Shown here piece by piece: positions 26,670-33,757 of a DNA stretch of 64,000 nucleotides; the first letter of the stretch is position 1, and each line of letters starts with the position of its first letter. The DNA lies in contig JAXLUN010000005.1 in assembly GCA_046329535.1 (NCBI GenBank), forward strand, positions 124,001-188,000, read 5' to 3'. The stretch comes from Bog-950 sp046329535. GTDB taxonomy: Bacteria; Bacteroidota; Bacteroidia; Chitinophagales; LD1. The notes beneath the pieces were generated by a model. The model saw only the letters and a list, made by a program, of their open reading frames with translations, made no database searches and was not told where the DNA came from. A program made the position numbers and the translations under genes.

Positions 26670-27593
26670 ATGAGCGCATTAAGCCAGAAACATCTTATCG
26701 GACTTAAATACCTTCAGAAATCAGACATTGACCTTATTTTTCAAACAGCCGACAATTTCAAGGATGTTCTTCAGCGTCCTATCAAGAAAGTCCCGTCACT
26801 AAGAGATATTACTATTGCCAATTTATTCTTTGAAGATTCTACCCGCACCCGTATTTCGTTTGAGTTAGCTGAAAAGCGTCTAAGTGCTGACACCATTAAT
26901 TTTTCGGCTTCCGGATCTTCGGTTAAAAAAGGAGAAACCCTGTTAGATACAGTTAGAAATATTTTGGCCATGAAAGTAGATATGGTGGTGATGCGCCACT
27001 CCAGTTCCGGGGCCGCCAATTTTTTATCACAACACATAGCAGCCAATATAGTTAATGCAGGTGACGGTACTCATGAGCACCCAACACAGGGGCTTTTGGA
27101 TGGCTACAGTGTGCGTGAAAAATTCGGGCAACTGAAGGGGCTGAACTATTTAATTGTAGGAGATATTAAACACTCTCGAGTAGCCGGCTCTGATATACCG
27201 CTCATGATAAAGATGGGTGCCAAAGTGAAGGTATGTGGCCCGCCAACACTGGTGCCTAAGCACATTGAAGAGTTGGGAGTTACTTACGAGCCCAATCTGA
27301 GGAAGGCTTTAGAGTGGTGCGATGTGGCTAATGTGTTGAGAATACAACTGGAGCGCATGGATATCAAGTTTGTGCCTTCCCTTCGTGAGTATTCTATCTT
27401 TTATGGAGTAAACAAGGAGTTGCTTGACTCCTTGAATAAAAATGTAGCCATTATGCATCCCGGCCCAATCAATAGGGGGGTAGAGTTGAACAGTGATGTC
27501 GCTGACTCTAAGCAGTCACTAATCCTTCAACAGGTAGAAAATGGGGTTGCTATCAGGATGGCAGTTTTGTATTTGCTGGCGGGAAGAAACTAA
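26670..27593 (+). CDS. pyrB: Aspartate carbamoyltransferase catalytic chain
   Basis: First committed step of pyrimidine synthesis: carbamoyl phosphate + L-aspartate gives N-carbamoyl-aspartate. 307 residues, normal length. Carbamoyl-phosphate loop FEDSTRTRISFELA (about 52-65), the SGSSVKKGETLLDT loop, HPTQGLLDGY (about 131-140), GDIKHSRVA and MHPGPINRGVEL near the end. No regulatory chain pyrI is adjacent. It is co-transcribed with pyrR; pyrC is 3.6 kb downstream on the same strand but separated by unrelated genes. One base separates it from the convergent DUF1571 gene. Confidence 0.96.
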   Translation: MSALSQKHLIGLKYLQKSDIDLIFQTADNFKDVLQRPIKKVPSLRDITIANLFFEDSTRTRISFELAEKRLSADTINFSASGSSVKKGETLLDTVRNILAMKVDMVVMRHSSSGAANFLSQHIAANIVNAGDGTHEHPTQGLLDGYSVREKFGQLKGLNYLIVGDIKHSRVAGSDIPLMIKMGAKVKVCGPPTLVPKHIEELGVTYEPNLRKALEWCDVANVLRIQLERMDIKFVPSLREYSIFYGVNKELLDSLNKNVAIMHPGPINRGVELNSDVADSKQSLILQQVENGVAIRMAVLYLLAGRN

Positions 27594-27594
27594 A

Positions 27595-28464
27595 TCAGAA
27601 ATTGTATTCCGAAAAGTCTTCGGTAAACTCATCAGCCTTAAACGCAGGGTTTACTATAACGTTGGTAAACGAGTAGCGCTCAAATACTCCTTTATCGTCA
27701 GAAACCTCCTGAAAGATAGGTAAGTTGATTTCCTTATCAATATACATAACGGTCTTTTTGGCATAGCTGGTGGGTACTTTAAGTGTTTTACCCCCTAAGT
27801 CTTCTTCAAAATTTTTTACCCCATCTAATTCAACCATACTGTATTCAGGTACCAGCAGTTTAAGTGCTACCTTGTACATATTTTCTCCGGGAGCAGCTTT
27901 GTAAGTAGTAATAGCATAGGTGGGGTCTTCTATAACTAACTTGTAGCAACTACGACCATTCCAGGTAACATCACCTACATACTTAAATACTTCGTCAAAT
28001 TTGTCGCGGGCCTCAGCTTTTCGAATTCCCTCGCTCACAATTTTCCCCACAATAGTAAACCCTGAAGAAAGCATAGTGTGATGCTGATCTTTGGTCAGCA
28101 GGCTGCTGTAAGGGCTTAGCTTTAAAGTGGGTAAAAATTTACCCGGATTTACCAACGCTTTGTCACCGCGCTCTCCAGCAGCATACAATACTTCTGTTCC
28201 CTTATTAGGGTCAGTAATCATTTTCATGTAAATTTTCTTAGGACTAACATTAATCTTAGTATAAATGTCTCCACCTCTGAGCCCGCCCTTCAGGTTGGTG
28301 AGTCTTTCCTCACTTTTCATGGTATAGGTGCAGCCTTTATGAGCCTCAATAGCCCGTAACATTTTGTTGACAATAGTTCGTGTTTGACTTTCGGGTTTCT
28401 GCATAGCAGAGAATAGAAAAAACAGAAGAACACTAAGACTGATAACCGAAAGAGTTTTTTTCAT
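27595..28464 (-). CDS. DUF1571 family exported protein
   Basis: 289 residues with an N-terminal signal or anchor (KKTLSVISLSVLLFFLFSAM). The body is a beta-rich single domain with features I associate with DUF1571: MLRAIEAHKGCTYTMKSEERL, GGDIYTKINVSPKKIYMKM, KVALKLLVPEYSMVEL and INLPIFQEVSDDKGVFERYSF. The fold resembles lipoprotein-sorting (LolA/LolB-like) beta-half-barrels, so lipid binding is possible, but no function is established. It is a separate unit from the Mpo1-like gene 53 bases upstream on the same strand, though they could be co-transcribed. Confidence 0.75.
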   Translation of the reverse strand: MKKTLSVISLSVLLFFLFSAMQKPESQTRTIVNKMLRAIEAHKGCTYTMKSEERLTNLKGGLRGGDIYTKINVSPKKIYMKMITDPNKGTEVLYAAGERGDKALVNPGKFLPTLKLSPYSSLLTKDQHHTMLSSGFTIVGKIVSEGIRKAEARDKFDEVFKYVGDVTWNGRSCYKLVIEDPTYAITTYKAAPGENMYKVALKLLVPEYSMVELDGVKNFEEDLGGKTLKVPTSYAKKTVMYIDKEINLPIFQEVSDDKGVFERYSFTNVIVNPAFKADEFTEDFSEYNF

Positions 28465-28517
28465 GGGAGTAAAGGAGTTATGGTTTTATATGGAATAGAG
28501 TTCAAACAGCGTGCCCG

Positions 28518-28982
28518 TTAATAACCGATGCCTAAATTTTTATAAATAAAGCTCATCAGCCATGCCGGGCCAATCAATAAAAACTGCAAGTCTTTAAGAA
28601 ACGATGGTTTAGCGCCCTCTACTTTATGTCCGTAAAACTGAACTATCCAGGCTAATACAAAGATACCTATACATATACCCCATAGAGGAACCGACACAAA
28701 AGCAACCAGCAGATAGCAGACAGCCAGGCATAAAATGGAGAAAAGAAACATACCTACCCAGAGTGTTCTGGATAGTAGGGCATAATAAGCGGTAACGGCC
28801 AGAAGCATAACTATCGCCATATTAAGCTGATAACCTTTGTAACTGAACGGGATGCGGAGGCTGTAGAATATTCCTATAATGCTGAAAAAAATTAGCGGTA
28901 CGCAAATCCAATGAATGGTTTTGTTTAATGGATTTTGATGACTTGCTCCGTATTCGTCAAGCCAGGTTTGAATTGCTTTCAT
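28518..28982 (-). CDS. Mpo1-like (DUF962/YGL010w) membrane protein
   Basis: 154 residues with four predicted membrane helices. The conserved N-terminus WLDEYGASHQNPLNKTIHWICVP (about 7-29) and central AWIVQFYGHKVEGAKPS (about 110-126) contain the His residues (H16, H24, H118) that in yeast Mpo1 support Fe-dependent dioxygenation of 2-hydroxy fatty acids during phytosphingosine breakdown. A similar oxidation of 2-hydroxy fatty acids is plausible here but unproven. It has its own -7 box. Confidence 0.85.
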   Translation of the reverse strand: MKAIQTWLDEYGASHQNPLNKTIHWICVPLIFFSIIGIFYSLRIPFSYKGYQLNMAIVMLLAVTAYYALLSRTLWVGMFLFSILCLAVCYLLVAFVSVPLWGICIGIFVLAWIVQFYGHKVEGAKPSFLKDLQFLLIGPAWLMSFIYKNLGIGY

Positions 28983-29003
28983 GCTGAGTTAAAATTGATT
29001 ATG

Positions 29004-29011
29004 CGAAAATA
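29004..29011 (-). promoter_or_regulatory. -7 box of the Mpo1-like gene
   Basis: TATTTTCG on the minus strand (TAnnTTCG variant), 22 bases before the ATG at 28982. Confidence 0.4.
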
Positions 29012-29112
29012 TTCATGTAAGAATAGAAAACAAACATGTAACGGAATACACAAGTTTTAAGCTGTTAACAAAATTGAAATCAATTCGTTTAAACATCTAA
29101 ACGTGCTGATGT

Positions 29113-30240
29113 ATGAAGTTAAAACAATACCAATTTAAAGCTGGTCAGAATATTAGTATGGAGCAATTTGAGCAGGCTGGCCTTGTGCTTGTGTTTGGAG
29201 AAAGGCGGCTTATTGAGCAGCAACAATATAATTCGGTCTGGAAAGAGTGTTTCCCCAATGCACAGGTTATGTTTTGCTCAACAGCGGGTGAGATATTTGA
29301 TACTTCGGTCAGTGATGATACGTTATCTATAACTGCTATACAGTTTGAAAAAACAACTGTTCGGACTCACCTATCAAATATTAGCAATTTTAGCTGCAGC
29401 AAAGAAGCCGGTAAAAATATAGTTCAGGCGCTGAAAAGCGAATTGCTGAAACACATATTAGTGTTTGCCGATGGGCAATTGGTAAATGGCAGCGAATTGG
29501 TCGAGGGTATAAATGAAGATCTTCCTCAGAATGTCAGCGTTTCGGGTGGGCTGGCGGGTGATGATGGGCGATTTCAAAAAACACTGGTTGGCTTAAATGA
29601 AAACGTGAAAGAAGGCAATCTGGTATCTATTGGGTTGTATGGAGAACATATACGGGTAGGTCATGGTAGCCAGGGTGGTTGGGATTCGTTTGGACAGGAT
29701 AGAAGAATTACCCGCTCTGATGCTAATGTGCTTTATGAACTGGATGGCCAATCAGCACTTGAATTGTATAAAAAATATCTCGGTGAATTGGCCTCCGAAT
29801 TACCGGGTTCTGCCCTTTTATTCCCTTTGGCAATTAAGATTAATAATGATAGCGAGTATGTTGTTCGTACTATTTTGTCGGTGAACGAGGCAGATCAAAG
29901 TATGACGTTTGCCGGAAATATGCCAGCAGGGGCTTATGCTCGCTTAATGAAAGCCAATTTTGATCGGCTGATTGATGCAGCATCTAAGGCGGCATCAAAT
30001 AGTGGCGGTATTTTTCAGGATAGTAGCCCTGAGTTGGCTATACTTATCAGTTGTGTTGGTAGAAAACTCGTTCTAGGTCAGCGAACAGAAGAGGAGGTTG
30101 AAAGTGTAAGAGATATACTGGGAGCAAAAGCATGTATCACCGGCTTCTACTCATATGGAGAAATTTCACCTTTGATAAAAACACCAGGGTGCGATTTACA
30201 CAACCAAACCATGACTATTACTACGTTTGCCGAATCATGA
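29113..30240 (+). CDS. FIST domain sensory protein
   Basis: 375 residues with FIST_N (about 20-215) and FIST_C (about 220-360): VMFCSTAGEIFDTSVSDDT, ILVFADGQLVNGSELVEG, SVSGGLAGDDGRFQKT, GHGSQGGWDSFGQDRRIT, FAGNMPAGAYARLMKANFD, LVLGQRTEEEVESVRDIL and TGFYSYGEISPL. FIST proteins are cytoplasmic input modules proposed to bind small ligands and feed kinases or methyl-accepting proteins. The stop overlaps the next gene's ATG (ATGA), so it is translationally coupled to the histidine kinase and most likely supplies its signal. No signal peptide. Confidence 0.92.
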   Translation: MKLKQYQFKAGQNISMEQFEQAGLVLVFGERRLIEQQQYNSVWKECFPNAQVMFCSTAGEIFDTSVSDDTLSITAIQFEKTTVRTHLSNISNFSCSKEAGKNIVQALKSELLKHILVFADGQLVNGSELVEGINEDLPQNVSVSGGLAGDDGRFQKTLVGLNENVKEGNLVSIGLYGEHIRVGHGSQGGWDSFGQDRRITRSDANVLYELDGQSALELYKKYLGELASELPGSALLFPLAIKINNDSEYVVRTILSVNEADQSMTFAGNMPAGAYARLMKANFDRLIDAASKAASNSGGIFQDSSPELAILISCVGRKLVLGQRTEEEVESVRDILGAKACITGFYSYGEISPLIKTPGCDLHNQTMTITTFAES

Positions 30241-31142
30241 ATTTGACAGACCAAATAGATAATAAGCTTTTACTACGGCAAATACAGCGTAAGTACGGTA
30301 ACGTAGACTCAATTCCGGATGATATGAAGGAGTTGTTTATCACTATTTGCAATACATACAATGCACACGAACGGGAACGTGAAATGATAGAACGATCCTT
30401 TGATATTAGTTCTAAAGAGATGATAGAAACTAATAACAAGTTAGCACAACAGACAGATAAACTAATCCGCTCTAATAAAGAACTGAATGAATTTGCTTAT
30501 GCTGTTTCGCACGATTTGAAGGAGCCTTTACGCACCATTGCAAGTTACATTCAGTTGATTCAAATCAGGCTCAAGGAAAACCTTGACTATGAAACATCTG
30601 AGTTTATGAATTTTTCTGTTGCCGGTGTGAAGCGTATGCAGCAAATGTTAGATGCTATGCTGCGCTATGCCCAGGTAGGTGGTGAGCAGAAGGATTTTTC
30701 CAGACAGAAAATTTCAAAGGTAGTTAACGAGGTGCGGCAAATTTTGAGGAAACAGATAGCTGATAGTAAAGCCCAAATAATAGTAGTGAACGAATTGCCT
30801 GAATTGTTGGGTAATTCTACCCAACTCGAACTCTTGTTTCAAAACCTTTTTAGTAATGCGATTAAATTTAAGGGACATGAACCTTTGCAAATAACTATTG
30901 ATTTTACTCAGCAGGAAGGAAGTTATCTGTTTAAGGTTCAGGATAACGGAACTGGTATTTCAGAGAAAAATAAGCAGCAGTTTTTTATGATGTTTAAACG
31001 TGGAGATCATCGTAATACCGATAGTACCGGCATGGGTTTGACAATTTGCAAGAAAATTGTGGAGAATCATGGTGGAAAAATTTGGATAGATGAGGAATAC
31101 GAAAATGGGGTTACCATTTTTTTTACACTGCCAGCTAATTAG
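30237..31142 (+). CDS. Soluble sensor histidine kinase coupled to FIST protein
   Basis: 301 residues from the ATG at 30237, which overlaps the FIST stop; the longer upstream frame to 30132 runs through FIST coding sequence and is not used. There is no membrane segment. N-terminal helix/coiled coil (about 35-85, with KEMIETNNKLAQQTDKLIRSNKEL), HisKA H-box YAVSHDLKEPLRTI (His about 86), then HATPase boxes: N (FQNLFSNAIKFKG), G1 (VQDNGTGIS), F (FFMMFKRGD) and G2 (STGMGLTICKKIVENHGG). It resembles the bacteriophytochrome-like kinase tail, but its sensor is a separate protein, FIST. No response regulator is nearby. Confidence 0.93.
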   Translation: MNLTDQIDNKLLLRQIQRKYGNVDSIPDDMKELFITICNTYNAHEREREMIERSFDISSKEMIETNNKLAQQTDKLIRSNKELNEFAYAVSHDLKEPLRTIASYIQLIQIRLKENLDYETSEFMNFSVAGVKRMQQMLDAMLRYAQVGGEQKDFSRQKISKVVNEVRQILRKQIADSKAQIIVVNELPELLGNSTQLELLFQNLFSNAIKFKGHEPLQITIDFTQQEGSYLFKVQDNGTGISEKNKQQFFMMFKRGDHRNTDSTGMGLTICKKIVENHGGKIWIDEEYENGVTIFFTLPAN

Positions 31143-31159
31143 GCAAACTCATACTTTGC

Positions 31160-31167
31160 TACATTCG
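31160..31167 (+). promoter_or_regulatory. -7 box of pyrC
   Basis: TACATTCG, the same 8 bases as at the FTR1 gene (33709-33716), 17 bases before the pyrC ATG. Confidence 0.5.
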
Positions 31168-31184
31168 CTCATCAATTCTAAACG

Positions 31185-32540
31185 ATGGGCAATTATCATA
31201 TCAGGAATGTAAGAGTCATTAATGAAAAAAAGATAACAGAATGCGATGTTCTTGTTCGTAACAAGCGGATAGAACGTGTAGACCCTTCTTTCAGTGTTAG
31301 TTACAACACAGAAGAAATTAATGGTGAAGATCTTTATCTCATGCCGGGCATTATTGATGATCAGGTTCATTTTCGTGAACCCGGATTAACTCACAAAGCA
31401 AATATTTACTCGGAGGCGAAATCCGGAGTTGCCGGTGGGGTAACTACTTTTATGGAAATGCCCAATGTGAATCCGTTAACTCTAACTAATTCACTACTCG
31501 AAGACAAATTTGAAATAGCCTCTCGTAACTCGTTGGCTAATTATTCCTTCTATTTGGGAGCAGGTCATAACAATATGGATGAACTACTTAAAGTAGATAG
31601 TAGTAAGGTATGCGGTATAAAAATATTCATGGGGTCATCTACCGGTGATATGCTAGTAGACAATCCGGATATATTAGACAGAATTTTCAGTGAACGGAAT
31701 GATATACTTATCGCCACTCATTGTGAAGATGATAAACTGGTGAAGGAACGGCTTGAATTATTCAAGGCGAAATACGGAAGCAATATTCCATTCGAATGTC
31801 ATCCTGAAATAAGAAATGAACAGGTCTGCCTAAATTCCTCCACCCTCGCGGTTAATCTGGCTAGAAAGCATAATTCACGATTACATATACTGCATATTTC
31901 TACAGCGGATGAACTGGCATTGTTTACCAATTGGATACCGTTAAAGGAAAAGCGTATCACAACCGAAGTATGCGTGCATCATTTATGGTTTGACAAAGAG
32001 GACTACAGCCGATTGGGCAGTAAAATAAAATGTAATCCTGCCATTAAAGAAAAGCACCACAAAAAGGCATTGTTCGAGGCTTTATTGGATGATCGGTTAG
32101 ATATTATTGCTACTGACCATGCTCCACATACTTTAGAGGAAAAAGCAGGTAGCTACCTGACTGCACCGGCCGGTCTTCCGCTCTTGCAACACTCATTGAA
32201 TGTTATGTTGCAATTCTACCATGAAGACAAAATAAGTTTGGAGAAGATAATCGAGAAAATGTGTCATGCTCCGGCTGAATGCTTTCAGGTAAAAGAGAGG
32301 GGCTACATACGGGAAGGATATTTTGCTGATCTGGCCTTGTTTGATTTGAAGAAACCATACACTGTACATGATGCGGGAACAGAAGGTGAAAATGTGCTTT
32401 ATAAATGCGGATGGAGCCCGTTCAATGGATTCGAGTTTAATAGTAAGGTTTTGAAAACCTTTGTGAATGGTAATCTGATATATGATAATGGGGTATTCAA
32501 CGAACAGTTTAAGGGAGAGCGGTTAGAGTTTTTACGCTAA
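31185..32540 (+). CDS. pyrC: Dihydroorotase
   Basis: Third step of pyrimidine synthesis: cyclises carbamoyl-aspartate to dihydroorotate. 451 residues, class I amidohydrolase length. Metal site DDQVHFREPGLTHKANI (about 58-74, HxR pair), active-site IKIFMGSSTGDML (carboxylated Lys about 146), ATHCEDD, LHILHIST and ATDHAPHTLEEK (about 308-319). The C-terminal composite beta domain is present (GYFADLALFDLKKPYTV). It has its own promoter and is followed after 15 bases by the tRNA mannosyltransferase-like gene, probably on the same transcript. Confidence 0.95.
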   Translation: MGNYHIRNVRVINEKKITECDVLVRNKRIERVDPSFSVSYNTEEINGEDLYLMPGIIDDQVHFREPGLTHKANIYSEAKSGVAGGVTTFMEMPNVNPLTLTNSLLEDKFEIASRNSLANYSFYLGAGHNNMDELLKVDSSKVCGIKIFMGSSTGDMLVDNPDILDRIFSERNDILIATHCEDDKLVKERLELFKAKYGSNIPFECHPEIRNEQVCLNSSTLAVNLARKHNSRLHILHISTADELALFTNWIPLKEKRITTEVCVHHLWFDKEDYSRLGSKIKCNPAIKEKHHKKALFEALLDDRLDIIATDHAPHTLEEKAGSYLTAPAGLPLLQHSLNVMLQFYHEDKISLEKIIEKMCHAPAECFQVKERGYIREGYFADLALFDLKKPYTVHDAGTEGENVLYKCGWSPFNGFEFNSKVLKTFVNGNLIYDNGVFNEQFKGERLEFLR

Positions 32541-32555
32541 TTTTTCTTTACCGGA

Positions 32556-33674
32556 ATGAAAATACTCTTGCTCGAATCTTTCTATACCGGCTCACATAAA
32601 AAATGGGCTGATGAGTTTAAGCAATTTAGCCGGCATGAAGTCGAGATTGTAAGTTTATCAGGACACCACTGGAAATGGAGAATGCATGGTGGTGCGATAT
32701 CTATGGCCGATAAGATAACATCTTCTGATACTAAACCAGATTTGATTCTGGCAACTGACATGATTGATTTGAGTCTTTTTCTATCAGTAACCAGAAGTTG
32801 GTCACATAACACCCCAACGGCTATCTATTTTCATGAAAACCAGTTAAACTATCCATGGTCACCGGATGATGCGGATGTTAAACTTCAGCGTGATAATCAT
32901 TACGCATTTATCAACTATACATCCGCTTTCTCAGCCGATCATGTATTGTTTAATTCACAATATCACCAAAGTGCATTTTTGGAGGAGTTGCCCAAATTTC
33001 TACGAGCCTTTCCTGACAATAATAATTTAGACACGATTCATTCTATTGAGCGCAAGAGTAGTGTTCTGCCCTTAGGTATGAACCTAAAAAAAATGGATTC
33101 ATTTAAAAAAGAAAAAATTGAGAAACATCAGCGGGCTACTATTTTATGGAACCATCGTTGGGAGTATGACAAGAATCCCGAATTTTTTTTCAAATCGTTG
33201 TTTCAATTAGCTGAATATGGAATTGATTTTCGTTTGATAGTTGCCGGAGAGAGTTATGGTAAACAGCCATCCATATTTAATGAGGCGAAGAGTAAACTAG
33301 CTGATAAGATTCTCCATTTTGGTTTCGTAGAAAGTTATGACGATTACTGTCGACTTCTTCGTTTGTCCGATATTTCACCCGTTACTTCTCAACAGGATTT
33401 CTTTGGAGGAAGTGTGGTGGAGGCAATGTATTGTAATGTTGTCCCTTTTTTGCCTAAGCGGCTGGCCTATCCGGAACATATTCCATCTCAGTTTCATTCC
33501 ACCTTTTTCTATGACGAAAAAGACTTTCTCCCTAAACTCCAACGCAGAATTATGGATGTGAAATACTTACGGGTAATGGATACTTGTCAATACGTATTAA
33601 AGTATGATTGGAGCAACCTCATTAAGGAATACGATAATCAAATGGATGATATTGTGAGCCGGTCTAAAACTTGA
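32556..33674 (+). CDS. Glycosyltransferase, tRNA-queuosine alpha-mannosyltransferase-like (DUF3524)
   Basis: 372 residues. The N-terminus MKILLLESFYTGSHKKWADEF, followed by LSGHHWKWRMHGGA and IYFHENQLNYPWSPDD, matches the DUF3524/GTDC1 family. The C-terminal GT4-like half has ILWNHRWEYDKNPEFFFKSL, ILHFGFVESYDDYCRLL and the acceptor/donor motif VTSQQDFFGGSVVEAMYC. The human member attaches mannose to queuosine in tRNA-Asp; the bacterial role is inferred by homology and supported weakly by a queuosine-precursor transporter gene at 57.6 kb. It acts in the cytoplasm. No base separates the domains oddly and the length fits the family. Confidence 0.85.
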   Translation: MKILLLESFYTGSHKKWADEFKQFSRHEVEIVSLSGHHWKWRMHGGAISMADKITSSDTKPDLILATDMIDLSLFLSVTRSWSHNTPTAIYFHENQLNYPWSPDDADVKLQRDNHYAFINYTSAFSADHVLFNSQYHQSAFLEELPKFLRAFPDNNNLDTIHSIERKSSVLPLGMNLKKMDSFKKEKIEKHQRATILWNHRWEYDKNPEFFFKSLFQLAEYGIDFRLIVAGESYGKQPSIFNEAKSKLADKILHFGFVESYDDYCRLLRLSDISPVTSQQDFFGGSVVEAMYCNVVPFLPKRLAYPEHIPSQFHSTFFYDEKDFLPKLQRRIMDVKYLRVMDTCQYVLKYDWSNLIKEYDNQMDDIVSRSKT

Positions 33675-33708
33675 CAATAATCATCCTTTTTATTTCCGGT
33701 GAACATTA

Positions 33709-33716
33709 TACATTCG
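33709..33716 (+). promoter_or_regulatory. -7 box of the cytochrome c-FTR1 gene
   Basis: TACATTCG, ending 4 bases before the palindrome at 33721-33741, so the transcription start should fall at the left edge of the operator. Confidence 0.6.
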
Positions 33717-33720
33717 CGCT

Positions 33721-33741
33721 TGTTTAGAATTAATCTAAACA
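33721..33741. promoter_or_regulatory. Palindromic operator, probable iron-responsive repressor site
   Basis: Perfect 8-bp arms TGTTTAGA and TCTAAACA around a 5-base spacer, 21 bp in all, between the -7 box and the ATG at 33758 of an iron permease gene. Size, symmetry and position suit a dimeric DtxR/IdeR- or Fur-type repressor; the family cannot be told without other sites. Confidence 0.7.
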
Positions 33742-33757
33742 TAGATTCTTACTAAAA

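Noticed and set aside
30132..30236. N-terminal extension of the histidine kinase
   Set aside because: It lies inside FIST coding sequence in another frame; the ATG at 30237 overlaps the FIST stop in the usual coupled manner.
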